Positions 42,126 to 50,710 of a DNA stretch of 64,000 nucleotides are shown one piece after another. A program made the position numbers and the translations under genes. The notes beneath the pieces were generated by a model. The model saw only the letters and a program-made list of their open reading frames with translations. It was not told the DNA's origin and did no database searches. The stretch is from contig CAWFYK010000001.1 in NCBI GenBank assembly GCA_963820035.1, positions 421,802-485,801 on the forward strand. Direction: 5' to 3'. Every line of letters starts with the position of its first letter. The first letter of the stretch is position 1. This stretch comes from JAWWPG01 sp963820035 (GTDB taxonomy: Bacteria; Actinomycetota; Actinomycetes; Propionibacteriales; Nocardioidaceae).

Positions 42126-42448
42126 TCGGGATCACCTCCGTCAACAACCATCGATAACCACAAAACCGCAGGTCAGGGGGTACGTCGCGGCCCGTCCCAC
42201 TACGAACTTTCGTAGCATGCGTGCCGATTGGAAGGGACAGGAGAAGGCGTCAGATGAGAAGGAGATTGCGGAGCCATTGGTGGTTGGTGATGGGCGGATG
42301 GGGCAGAGGCGAAGGAGTAGGAAAGGTGGAAGAGCGGGGAGATCGCAAGCTAGCTGTCGGCAGTCGACAACCAAACGGCGTTCGGCGACGCCGGCCGCAG
42401 TTCACCGATGCAGCGCCAACCGTTCGGGATCGCCGGAAAGGGATCCCC
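42126..42448. other. Gene-free stretch upstream of the relaxase, candidate oriT region
   Basis: No convincing gene. It holds ACCGCAGGTCA (42165-42175) and a short inverted repeat CTACGA/TCGTAG (42200-42205 and 42210-42215). An oriT is often next to the relaxase gene, so this is the first place to look, but no nick-site consensus was identified. Confidence 0.4.
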
Positions 42449-42847
42449 CTACGGGGAGTTTAGGAGGACCTGAATGTCGATTCCGAGCGTGCGCGCGCCG
42501 ACGAGCTTGGTGTCCGCGGTCACCAACGGCGCGTCGAGGGCTTGAGCCAGCACGATGTACGCCGCGTCGTAGACGGTGAAGTTGTCTTTCAGTTCAAGAA
42601 CGCTGCGCATCATCGTGGCGAGTGCATAGCGCTCGATGCGGAGCGCGCTGAAGTCGTCCACGGCATTGGCCATCCGCTGGTCGGACAGCAAGCCACCCAT
42701 TGCGTGGCCTCGCAGCGCACTCGCGACCTCATAGTCGAGAAGGGTCGGCGCATGCAGCTCGGAGTCTGCGATGAGGGCCAACAACGCCGGGTTGGCCGGC
42801 TGATCCACCAGGGCGTCGACCATGGCCGAGGCCTCGATCACGATCAC
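42449..42847 (-). CDS. VapC-type PIN-domain toxin
   Basis: 132 residues from GTG 42847 overlapping the antitoxin stop (GTGA). PIN acidic residues: Asp12 region (VIVIEASAMVDALVD, with Glu in the usual first Asp position), Glu in LLDYEVASAL, Asp in NFTVYDAAYIVLA and Asp in LVTADTKL. It probably cleaves RNA (tRNA or rRNA) when free. The first motif has E-A-S instead of D-A-S, common in some VapC groups. Confidence 0.87.
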   Translation of the reverse strand: MIVIEASAMVDALVDQPANPALLALIADSELHAPTLLDYEVASALRGHAMGGLLSDQRMANAVDDFSALRIERYALATMMRSVLELKDNFTVYDAAYIVLAQALDAPLVTADTKLVGARTLGIDIQVLLNSP

Positions 42848-43077
42848 GAGGCTTCGCGCGTTCTGCGGATCTCGGCCACCGTGTCGGCCAGCGACGGCCC
42901 TCCATCGCGTTCGCGCCGCGCTAGGCGGTCCACGATCTCGGCGTTCGAGGGTCGAGCGGCCAGTCGGTCCAACTCGGCACGGAGGTAGGCGGTCAGCGTC
43001 AGACCGCGCTCCGCGGCCCGCGCCTTCAAGGTGTTGAGCGTCATCTCGGAGACATCGCGAACTTGGACGAGAGGCAT
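42844..43077 (-). CDS. FitA/VapB-type ribbon-helix-helix antitoxin
   Basis: 77 residues. PLVQVRDVSEMTLNTLKARA followed by LTLTAYLRAELDRLA is an RHH DNA-binding domain of the FitA type; the C-terminal tail (LADTVAEIRRTREAS) would wrap the toxin. ATG 43077 lies 7 bases after TACCAT, a leaderless layout, and the promoter overlaps a palindrome, as expected for autoregulation. Confidence 0.85.
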   Translation of the reverse strand: MPLVQVRDVSEMTLNTLKARAAERGLTLTAYLRAELDRLAARPSNAEIVDRLARRERDGGPSLADTVAEIRRTREAS

Positions 43078-43084
43078 ACTCAGC

Positions 43085-43121
43085 ATGGTATGCGAATCGA
43101 TGGCGAGCATGCAATATGCAT
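43085..43121 (-). promoter_or_regulatory. Promoter-operator of the vapBC pair
   Basis: On the minus strand TTGCAT (43114-43109), an 18-base spacer and TACCAT (43090-43085), then 7 bases to ATG 43077. The inverted repeat ATGCA/TGCAT at 43109-43113 and 43117-43121 overlaps the -35 and is a likely VapBC site. Confidence 0.6.
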
Positions 43122-43314
43122 GAGGATGCTCGGCTTCCTGCGGGACAGCTATCCGTCCACCCCGGTTCGCCGGTACCGAATCCCGTTCCGTGGCCGAGCT
43201 GCCGCCCTTGCAGCCCTGGGCGAGGAGCATCTTGCTGGTGCGGTCGGGCGTTGCGCGATGCCTGAGTCGCCCACGTACCGTGCTGTGACTGGGTCAATTT
43301 CTTGGAGGTGCGTG

Positions 43315-43933
43315 ATGAGCGCGCTGCTTGTCGGGTACGCCCGATGCTCCACCGATCAGCAAGACCTGACCGCCCAACGCGACGGGCTGCTCGCCATGGG
43401 TGTCGAGCCCGAGCGGATCTATGTCGACCACGGCCTGACCGGCACCAACCGCGACCGACCCGGACTCCGTGAGGCGCTGGCCGCGTGCCGGGCCGGTGAC
43501 ACGCTGGTAGTGACCAAGCTCGACCGGCTCGCCCGGTCCCTGCCCGATGCCGGCGCGATCGCGGAGTCGCTCGACGAGCTCACCGCCCGGAAGATCAGCC
43601 TGTCGCTTGGTGTCTCGGTCTACGACCCCACCGATGCCGTCGGCCGGCTGTTGTTCAACGTCCCAGCTATGGTTGCTGAGTTCCGACCTGATCCGGCTGC
43701 GCACCGTCGAGGGGATGAAGGTCGCCAAGGCCAAGGGCCGGCTGCGCGGCAAGCAGCCTAAGCTCAACCGGAAACAGGAAACCCACCCGGTCTCGCTGGT
43801 GCACAGCGGCGAGTACAGCGCTCTCGAGGTCGCCGAACTGTTCGGAGTTGGGCGGTCGACGGTCTACCGCGCCATCGAACGGCAACGCGTCGCGGCCAAG
43901 GCCGGCCTCGCCGGGGCGGCATCGAGACGGTGA
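43315..43933 (+). pseudogene. Serine recombinase (resolvase/invertase type), frameshifted
   Basis: ATG 43315 has a GGAGG site. The catalytic domain is intact: LLVGYARCSTDQQDLTAQRD has the nucleophile serine context (ARCSTDQQ) and LVVTKLDRLARSLPD the arginines. Near 43680 the frame shifts from MVAEF to SDLIRLRTVEGMKVAKAKGR, then the C-terminal HTH (HSGEYSALEVAELFGVGRST) to 43933. One base change restores a ~205-residue resolvase. It may have served to resolve cointegrates of the element. Confidence 0.85.
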
Positions 43934-44110
43934 CACACCACGGCGCCGGCGTCCCACATCCGACACCCCAACGGGACACCGGCGCTTCATGGCACCCGCG
44001 TCGCAGTGGCTGAGCCTGGAGGGTTCGGCTTCCGGGCAGCCTGGCGCGCAGCCCGAGACACCGCGTCACTTCGGCCCAAGGTGACGCGGTCACGATCATC
44101 CGGCCGATCG

Positions 44111-44782
44111 TCAGGACGGTGCCCGTGATGCCTCCTTCGAGGTGTCCCTGAGGAGCTCGCCGGTGGCCGTGCGCTCGATCCAGTTGGCGTACTCGGGGCG
44201 CGTCCAGCCGTGCTCGCGCACGAGTGTGCGGTGGACGGCAGGATCCATGAGGACCAGGGTGGCGGCCACAGCGCGTTCGGTGGTGAGATCCGGGCGGAGC
44301 CCGCCTATGGCCGCGAGACGGGCCACGATGAATGCGGCGCCTCCGAGCCGGTTGCGTTCGGACTCTGCGTGCACCGCGGCGGCTACCGGGTCGATATCCG
44401 CAGCCACGACGAGTACGGCGGCCAGGGGCGCCGCCCGCTCTTCCAGCTCTGCGACGAACTGGGCCCAGCGGGCCACCAGTGCGCGGGGATCGGTCAGTCG
44501 TTCCATCTCCGCGATGACCGGTCGCTCGGACAAGGGCACCGGCTCGTCGTCACCGACCAGGGCCCAGTCCAGGGCGAGCTTCAGGAGGGCCGCCTTCCCG
44601 CCGACCGAGGTGAACACCGTCCTGCGGCTCACCTCTGCACGGACGGCCACGGCGTCGATGGTCGTCTGCGACCACCCGACCTCGACGAAGAGGTCGCGTG
44701 CGGCACTGACGACCGCCCGCTGCGTCGCCCGCGCGTGCTCCTCGCGAAGCGTCGACCGGTACGGACGGCGTGGCTGGGACAT
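44111..44782 (-). CDS. TetR-family transcriptional regulator
   Basis: 223 residues. The HTH is at ~15-65: ATQRAVVSAARDLFVEVGWS, then TTIDAVAVRAEVSRRTVF. The C-terminal ligand domain is helical. ATG 44782 has a GGAG site. It is divergent from a flavin monooxygenase gene 70 bases away, with an inverted repeat between, so it very likely represses that gene. Confidence 0.9.
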   Translation of the reverse strand: MSQPRRPYRSTLREEHARATQRAVVSAARDLFVEVGWSQTTIDAVAVRAEVSRRTVFTSVGGKAALLKLALDWALVGDDEPVPLSERPVIAEMERLTDPRALVARWAQFVAELEERAAPLAAVLVVAADIDPVAAAVHAESERNRLGGAAFIVARLAAIGGLRPDLTTERAVAATLVLMDPAVHRTLVREHGWTRPEYANWIERTATGELLRDTSKEASRAPS

Positions 44783-44808
44783 CTTGACGGCTCCGTCTTT
44801 TGAAGGCA

Positions 44809-44838
44809 CTATCAGTGTAATCAACGCATCTTCAGTAT
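44809..44838. promoter_or_regulatory. Inverted repeat in the TetR-monooxygenase gap
   Basis: ACTAT (44809-44813) and ATAGT (44834-44838) bound a 30-bp imperfect dyad in the 70-bp divergent gap. It is the best candidate TetR operator here. Confidence 0.5.
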
Positions 44839-44852
44839 AGTTGAGGACGGGC

Positions 44853-46169
44853 ATGAGGACACTCATCGTGGGATCCGGCCCGACGGGGCTCCTTCTCGGC
44901 TCCGCGCTGGCACGTCGTGGTCACGAGGTCACCTCGGTGGACCGCGACCCCGGCCCCGGGGGAGACGCCTGGGTCCGTCGTGGCGTCATGCAGTTCGAGC
45001 ATGCGCATGGATTCCGGCCACAGGTGCCGATGACCCTCCAGGCGGAATGGCCGGAGGCCAACGACCGTTGGCAGTCCCTGGGCGCGCGTCCCGTCGAGAT
45101 CTCGAACCCCGCCGGGTCTCGCCAGGTGATGGGGGTGCTCTCGCGCCGGTCGACCTTCGAGCGTGCGCTTCGCCTCGCCGCCGAGAAGCAGCCGGGGCTC
45201 ACCCTGAGCACCGGCCACGTCGACGGGCTCGTTCTCGACGGCGGCCGAGTCCGCGGAGCCCAAATCGATGGGGGTGTCGTCGAGGCTGACCTCGTTGTGG
45301 ACGCCTCAGGTCGGGCCGGGCGCCTCGGCAGGTCGAGGGCGGAGGCCGGCGACCCTGAGCTCGACGGCGACTGCGGCCTCGCGTACGTCGACCGCACCTA
45401 CCGGCTGAGGCCGGGAGCAGAGCCCGGGCCGATGGTGAACCCGATTGCCTACGTGGCCGACTTCGACGGCTACCAGTGCCTGGTCTTCCTGCACGAGGCC
45501 GGCCACTTCTCGGTGGTGCTCGTGCGCCCGACCGCGGACGCTGCACTCAGGGCACTGCGCTTCGAGGTTGCCTTCGAGGCCGCGTGCCAGGCCATCCCGG
45601 CGCTCGCCGAGTGGACCCATCCTGCCCGTGCCCAGCCCACCTCGGGAGTGCTCGTCGGCGGGGCGCTGCGCAATGTCTACCGCCGACAGGCCGGCACACC
45701 GGGACTGGTCGCCGTCGGGGACTCGGTGGCCACCACGACTCCGACGCGAGGACGCGGGATCGCGATGGCCTGCATGCAGGTGACCGCGCTGCTCGGCCTC
45801 CTGGACGAGGGTGAAGACCCCTGCACCGTGGCCGAACCGTTCGGCGCCTGGTGCGATCGCGACATCGAACCCTGGGTGGCCGATCACATCGCGATCGACG
45901 GCGGGATGGTCAGGCGCTGGCAGGGCGAGGACCTCGACCTGAGCGTCCCGCTCACCTCTGACCTCATCGCCGCGGCGGTCGAGGCCGACCCCCGGATCGG
46001 CGAGCACGCCGGAGGCTACTTCGCGATGACCGCGCTGCCCGAGTCGCTCAGATCGGCCGAGCCGTGGGCACAGGCGGTATACCTGGACGGCTGGCGGCCG
46101 GCGTACGCACCCGGACCGACGCGCGACGAGCTCGTCGACGTCATCCGCAGGGCGCTGCCCGCGGAGTGA
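44853..46169 (+). CDS. FAD-dependent monooxygenase/oxidoreductase
   Basis: 438 residues. The Rossmann FAD loop VGSGPTGLLLGSALARRG (residues 6-23, GxGxxG form) is followed by the acidic residue of VDRD. LVVDASGRAGRLG near 150 and GLVAVGDSVATTTPTRGRGI near 285 (the GD motif) complete the PHBH-like fold. It hydroxylates or oxidises an unknown compound. It is under the divergent TetR regulator and looks like resistance or catabolic cargo. About 240 gene-free bases follow. Confidence 0.88.
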   Translation: MRTLIVGSGPTGLLLGSALARRGHEVTSVDRDPGPGGDAWVRRGVMQFEHAHGFRPQVPMTLQAEWPEANDRWQSLGARPVEISNPAGSRQVMGVLSRRSTFERALRLAAEKQPGLTLSTGHVDGLVLDGGRVRGAQIDGGVVEADLVVDASGRAGRLGRSRAEAGDPELDGDCGLAYVDRTYRLRPGAEPGPMVNPIAYVADFDGYQCLVFLHEAGHFSVVLVRPTADAALRALRFEVAFEAACQAIPALAEWTHPARAQPTSGVLVGGALRNVYRRQAGTPGLVAVGDSVATTTPTRGRGIAMACMQVTALLGLLDEGEDPCTVAEPFGAWCDRDIEPWVADHIAIDGGMVRRWQGEDLDLSVPLTSDLIAAAVEADPRIGEHAGGYFAMTALPESLRSAEPWAQAVYLDGWRPAYAPGPTRDELVDVIRRALPAE

Positions 46170-46410
46170 CCTTGATCCACGAACCCACGCCACGTCGTCA
46201 CGGACCCGGCGGTAACTCGACGACGATGCGGAATCCCGTCTGTAGCCGTCCCGTACGCCGATCCTCTTGCGGGAACGCTCGGAGAAGCCCCCGAACCGCC
46301 GTGCGTCACCGCTGCCCGATCGTCACGCGGAGCGTGACCAGACGGGGATCGACTTACGGAAAACTGCACGTAGTCCTTCCAGGCGGGGGGGCACACCCCA
46401 GAATGGGCGC

Positions 46411-46975
46411 CTACACTAGCGCGGCCACCGGGGGGGCTATGGCTCGGTAGCCACTGGCCGTGAGGAGGGTGGCTGAGGCGATGAGCCCGCTGATTGCTTC
46501 GACGGCGCCGACGCCGGCGCCGGTGGCGCCGACGGCCGCTCCGGCCGCGGCGCCGGCGAGGAGCACCGCCCCGACCGGGTACCAGAACCGACCGATGAGT
46601 CGGCCGAAGGCGAGGAAGTGCAGGCCGACCACGGCGGCGACCCAGGGCGCCACGTACTTGCCGTGTCCGCTGAGGGTGAGCGCGGGTATGCCGACGGCGA
46701 TCGCGACGACCTCTACTGCGACAACCACCCAGAAGGCGTGAGATCGGACCACCGGGGCGGGGTCCGGCGGGGTTTGACGGCGCAGTCGCAGGGTGGGGCC
46801 GATGGTGACTACGCCGACGATGAGGGCAACCACGCGGACGGCGCCTTCGGGGGGAAGGGAGACCTGAGGCGCCGAACAGCGCCCATGCGACACCGAAGCC
46901 GGCCGCGATGGCAGAGCCGGTCAGCACTCCGCGGTGCTGGAGTCTTGGCTCCAGCGTGGGGGCCCTCCGCGCCAT
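46411..46975 (-). pseudogene. Small integral membrane protein gene with a homopolymer frameshift
   Basis: ATG 46975 has a strong GGGAGG site and starts MARRAPTLEPRLQHRGVLTG with one membrane helix (AIAAGFGVAWALFGASGL). Within a run of C residues near 46850-46856 the frame moves to VRVVALIVGVVTIGP and four further hydrophobic segments, ending at 46411. A one-base loss in the run explains it. It could be real or a sequencing error. The family is not recognised. Confidence 0.65.
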
Positions 46976-47071
46976 GTCGACCTCCCGTCGGTTAACCGGT
47001 CGGCTGCCGGGGACCTCGGAGCCTTCCGTGGCTCCGGTCGTGTTCGCGGTCGTTGCGGGGCAGGGCGGTGG

Positions 47072-47773
47072 TCATGATGTGCCGGTGCGAGTCGAGGACC
47101 GGTAGGCGGCCCAGGCGAGCCAGCCGCAGGCGGCTGCCAGGAGCACTCCGTAGGCCACCCGGACGCCGTGGGAGGCTGCGAACTGGGGGATGTAGAGCGA
47201 GATCACCACCGCAAGCGGCACGGCCGACCACCGCGGCAGGACCACAGAGTGCGCGGCTGCGAGCGCCAGCGCGATGACACCGGCTGCCAGGAGCAGCAGC
47301 CCGGTGATGATGAACCAGATCCCGGCCTCCCAGCGGATGTCGTGGATCAGCGCGTCGAAGGCGGGGGCGTCAGAGGAGGCGAGGGCTCGTTGCCCGGCGG
47401 CGTGCAGGCCGAACACCTCGGCGCCGTAGTACGGCAGGGTGAGCCCAACGCCGGTCCACGACAGGAGCAACCCGGCGCGGGCGAGCCGGGCCGGCCGGTG
47501 CTGAGCCAGCAGCTCGTAGACGCCGAGCAGCCCGACAGCTAGGAGGAGGAAGGCGGCGATGCCGAGGGTGTGTGCCGCGAGCCAGCGGTCGGAGGCGAAC
47601 GCCGCCGCGCCCCGCAGGGATCGCTCGTCGGAGAAGGGTCGCAGCGCCGGATAGGCGATGAAGCACAAGCCCGACGCGGTGAGCGGTGCGACGATTGCAG
47701 CAAGCACCGACGGCGCGGCAGCGGCCGTCGCACCCGTAGAGCCGGCGACGGTGTGCCGAGTGGCGCTGGTCAT
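47072..47773 (-). CDS. Multi-pass membrane protein of unknown function
   Basis: 233 residues with six to seven hydrophobic helices (VLAAIVAPLTASGLCFIAYP, AAFLLLAVGLLGVYELLA, GIWFIITGLLLLAAGVIALA and others). ATG 47773 has a GGAGGTA site. It lies in the minus-strand operon with DUF2568, GNAT and hydrolase genes, probably TetR-controlled. I do not recognise the family. Confidence 0.75.
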   Translation of the reverse strand: MTSATRHTVAGSTGATAAAAPSVLAAIVAPLTASGLCFIAYPALRPFSDERSLRGAAAFASDRWLAAHTLGIAAFLLLAVGLLGVYELLAQHRPARLARAGLLLSWTGVGLTLPYYGAEVFGLHAAGQRALASSDAPAFDALIHDIRWEAGIWFIITGLLLLAAGVIALALAAAHSVVLPRWSAVPLAVVISLYIPQFAASHGVRVAYGVLLAAACGWLAWAAYRSSTRTGTS

Positions 47774-47816
47774 GGGAGTACCTCCATCCACTGCAGTTGC
47801 GGGGTGTCGCGCATCA

Positions 47817-48179
47817 TCAGGCGGGCTGCCGGTCCAGCAGCCGCTCGCCGAGCGCGTAGGTCGCGGCGTGGTGAATGACGGTGAGCCCGACCTGGGTCCA
47901 GGCGAGCGCGGGGAGCCCGGCTTCGTAGAAGCCCACGGCGGCGAGTCCGCTGATGGCGAGCTCCTCGACGAGGCGGAGCGCCTCGGCGTGGCTTCCGGCG
48001 AACTTGAAGTCGACGGCGCCCCAGATCCCGAATGCCACCGCGGGGGCGGCCACGGCGAGGACGACCCCGGTGACCCGGCCGGACGCGAGGTGCCAGCCCC
48101 ACGTGGCGAACCCGGCCACGACACCGATCTCCATGCCGGCCCGGACACCGACGTTGATCAAGGAGAGACGGCGGCGCAT
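47817..48179 (-). CDS. YrdB/DUF2568-like membrane protein
   Basis: 120 residues from ATG 48179 (or GTG 48182, both overlapping the upstream stop). It has four membrane helices with VVAGFATWGWHLASG and FGIWGAVDFKFAGSHAEALR, which resembles the YrdB/DUF2568 family. A GAGGAGG site lies at a good distance for the ATG. The function is unknown. Confidence 0.75.
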   Translation of the reverse strand: MRRRLSLINVGVRAGMEIGVVAGFATWGWHLASGRVTGVVLAVAAPAVAFGIWGAVDFKFAGSHAEALRLVEELAISGLAAVGFYEAGLPALAWTQVGLTVIHHAATYALGERLLDRQPA

Positions 48180-48670
48180 CACAGGCCCTCCTCAGCTTCC
48201 AAGGGACAGCGGGCGACGACCTCCTCGCCCTCCCACTCGCCGGTCTCGGTGAACCCCGCCTCGGTGTACAGCCGGCGGGCGGTGACGTTGTCCGGGTGGT
48301 AGCTAAGCTCCACCTGCCGGTGCCCCGCGGCCGCGGCGCGGGCCAGGAACGTCGCGACCGTCGCCCGCCCGACGCCTCGACCTTGCACGGCGGCGTCCAC
48401 AACCAGTCCACCGAGCCACAGGCTGTGATCGGAGGGGTCGACGCCCTCCATGAGGAAGCCCACCACCCGGTCCTCGACCAGTACCGCCAGCGGTCGCCAC
48501 GGACCGTCGTCGTAGGCGCACAACGCCAGGTAGTAGGCGACATCGGCGACGAAGCCGCGCTGCTCGTCGGTGACCTGCAGGTCGGTGCAGGCCCGCCAGT
48601 TGCCCGCGTCAGCGGGCGTCAGCGTGACGGCGGGGGTGACATGCGCGGGAGCGGACATCGGTGAGCTCAC
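48179..48670 (-). CDS. GNAT-family N-acetyltransferase
   Basis: 163 residues from GTG 48670, which overlaps the hydrolase stop (GTGA); ATG 48658 is the alternative. GGLVVDAAVQGRGVGRATV contains the acetyl-CoA loop (QGRGVG), and LSYHPDNVTARRLYTEAGF is the following strand-helix. VADVAYYLALCAYDDGPWRP suggests a spermidine/diamine-acetyltransferase-like N-terminus, as in BltD-type proteins. It is part of the TetR-controlled operon. Confidence 0.88.
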   Translation of the reverse strand: MSSPMSAPAHVTPAVTLTPADAGNWRACTDLQVTDEQRGFVADVAYYLALCAYDDGPWRPLAVLVEDRVVGFLMEGVDPSDHSLWLGGLVVDAAVQGRGVGRATVATFLARAAAAGHRQVELSYHPDNVTARRLYTEAGFTETGEWEGEEVVARCPLEAEEGL

Positions 48671-49491
48671 GGCGATTGCAGCGCCCGGCGGCAGAAGCCT
48701 ACGAGCGCAGGGTTGACGGTCTGCGGCTGCTCGACCTGGGGGTAGTGGCCGGCGCCGGCCGCCAGCAGCTGCTCGGCGGCGAGCCGGTCGGAGATCCACG
48801 CGGCTTCCGCGGCGGCGTCCTTGAAGTCGGGGTCCGCGTCGCCCATCACCACCAGCGTCTTGGCTGAGACCTCCTCCAACCGGCGTTCGGCCGGCTCGTG
48901 GCTGGTGCGGGTCGTACGCCGGAACGCCGCGGCGTGGCCCGGCTGGCGCATGCTGTCCCGGATCGCGCGGCGGTGCTCGGCGAAATCGTCCGGCTTGCGG
49001 CCCGGGTACAACAAAGGCAGGTAGGCCTGCCACACCGCCGGCGCCCACGGCCCCGACATCGCCACCCGGAACACCCCGGCCATCAGCGGATTCACCGGCG
49101 CGTTCCGGACGAACGGCCCGATCAGCACCAGACCTGCCACCAGCTCCGGGCGCTCGGCCGCGGCCCACACGACCGCTCCGGCGCCCATGGAGTTCCCGAC
49201 CAGCACCGCGGGGCCACCCCCGAGCTCCTCAACGAGCGCCAGCACGTCGCTGCCGGCCGCCACGTCGTCGTAGGAGGAGAACGTCGCGTCGCTGCCGCCG
49301 TGCCCGCGCAGGTCCATCGCCGCAACTCGGAAACCGGCCGCGGCCAGTGCCGGGACCGTGTACCGGTAGCTGCTCCGCAGCTCGCCCATCCCGGGCACGC
49401 ACACGACCAGCGGCCCCTCGCCGACGATGTCGTAGGCCAGTCCACCCTCGTCGCGCGGCAGCGTCTTGGCTTCGGTTCCCACGTTCGTCAC
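48667..49491 (-). CDS. Alpha/beta-fold hydrolase
   Basis: 274 residues from GTG 49491 with a GGAGG site. VVCVPGMGELRSSYR is the oxyanion region, VGNSMGAGA (near 100) the nucleophile elbow with Ser, GDADPDF the acid and GAGHYPQ the His. It is the first gene of the minus-strand operon and is separated from the tetR gene by a perfect palindrome, so it is very likely repressed by that TetR. It hydrolyses an unidentified ester or similar bond. Confidence 0.88.
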   Translation of the reverse strand: MTNVGTEAKTLPRDEGGLAYDIVGEGPLVVCVPGMGELRSSYRYTVPALAAAGFRVAAMDLRGHGGSDATFSSYDDVAAGSDVLALVEELGGGPAVLVGNSMGAGAVVWAAAERPELVAGLVLIGPFVRNAPVNPLMAGVFRVAMSGPWAPAVWQAYLPLLYPGRKPDDFAEHRRAIRDSMRQPGHAAAFRRTTRTSHEPAERRLEEVSAKTLVVMGDADPDFKDAAAEAAWISDRLAAEQLLAAGAGHYPQVEQPQTVNPALVGFCRRALQSP

Positions 49492-49547
49492 CGGGTGCCT
49501 CCAGTATGCCGGGCCCGCGCTAGCGAGCCAGATGCCACCGCTCTGTT

Positions 49548-49571
49548 GCGCTACGCTTCGTAGCGTAGCGC
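49548..49571. promoter_or_regulatory. Perfect 10-bp inverted repeat, TetR operator
   Basis: GCGCTACGCT (49548-49557) and AGCGTAGCGC (49562-49571) are exact inverted repeats with a 4-base spacer, midway between the hydrolase and tetR starts. Size and symmetry fit a TetR dimer site. Confidence 0.8.
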
Positions 49572-49621
49572 GGCGCTGTCGGGCCGGTCAAAGGGTTCGG
49601 TGGCGCTAGATCCGGCTCACG

Positions 49622-50218
49622 ATGAGGACTCGACCGATGACGCCCCGTCCGCCCCTTGCCGCCCCGTACCGCGACGTCGAGGCTGTCGTGATCGCGGCCG
49701 CGCGAGACATGCTCGCCGAGGGGAGCGTGGACCGGCTCACCATCGAGGGGGTCGCGGCGCGGACGGGAGTCGCGAAGACGACGCTGTACCGCCGCTGGCG
49801 CTCGAAGAAGGAGCTCGCGCTCGCCGTCGTCCTAGACATGGCGCGCACCGTCGCCGCCGGGCCGACCGGCCCGGACGTCAGGACCGCGCTCACCGGGTAC
49901 CTCAGTGCCGCCGTGGACGCCCTGTCCGGCAGCCTCATGGGCAGGGTCATGCAAGGGCTCGCTTCCGACCTGGCCACCGACCCCGAGCTTGGTGCGGCGT
50001 TCCGCCGAGAAGTGATCGAGCTACGACGCGCCCACCTTGCCGAGCTCGTCCAGGCTGCGGTCGACCGAGGTGAGGTCCGCGCCGACCTCGACGTCGATCT
50101 GCTTCAAGACGTGCTGTTTGGACCGGTCTACTACCGCCTGCTGATGTCAGGGCGACCCCTCGAACCCTCATTCGCCGAAGAAGTCGTTGACGCAGCGCTC
50201 CCCGCCCTCCGGCCCTGA
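49622..50218 (+). CDS. TetR-family transcriptional regulator
   Basis: 198 residues. The HTH is at ~20-65: VVIAAARDMLAEGSVDRLTI, then EGVAARTGVAKTTLYRRW. The C-terminal part (LMGRVMQGLASDLATDPELG) fits the TetR_C_16-like ligand domain. It is divergent from the five-gene minus-strand operon (hydrolase, GNAT, two or three membrane proteins), with a perfect operator palindrome between, so it should repress both. Confidence 0.9.
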   Translation: MRTRPMTPRPPLAAPYRDVEAVVIAAARDMLAEGSVDRLTIEGVAARTGVAKTTLYRRWRSKKELALAVVLDMARTVAAGPTGPDVRTALTGYLSAAVDALSGSLMGRVMQGLASDLATDPELGAAFRREVIELRRAHLAELVQAAVDRGEVRADLDVDLLQDVLFGPVYYRLLMSGRPLEPSFAEEVVDAALPALRP

Positions 50219-50710
50219 AGGCCATACGCGACCCCACCAGCGGTGCGGCCGTCGAGTCGGGTCGAGCTTGGTCGAAGCGGCCCGCGCGGCCTAGGCGGCC
50301 GCCCCGTTGCACTCCGCCCACGTCTGACTGTCAAGCGAGGGTCATTGCGCCCAGGTCCCTTGTTGTCCCGGTAGCCGAACCCGTTGCGGACAAATGGGGA
50401 GCCGCTGGATGGTCGACCTCCGAACCGATCGGATCGCATCCCAGTAGACCCGCCCGGTGCCATTTCCGGGAACGGACCGTCATACGGTGCATGTCCAGCG
50501 TGATGCTGCTAGAGGTCACACGCGTGGGCGGAGCGCGACGACAAGCAGGTAGGGGTGGTTGCACGCGCCGACAACTGGCAGCCGTTTCTAGTGTGGACGA
50601 GGTTCCCGCCGAGCACCGTGAAGCTCGGAGAACGCTCAACGCATGCGTTTCGCGGGTCGAGACGCGTACGCAACCCAGCACCACCGCCGACCCTGCGAGC
50701 ACACCTCGGC
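50219..50710. other. Gene-free tract next to the integrase, part of the long direct repeat
   Basis: No gene is supported. From 50363 on it parallels 34197-34436, the tract downstream of the decayed integrase, so it belongs to the conserved integrase end of the elements. Confidence 0.6.

Noticed and set aside
42217..42579. Plus-strand frame of 120 residues upstream of the relaxase
   Set aside because: Arg/Ser-rich without motif, overlaps the VapC gene; no ribosome-binding site.
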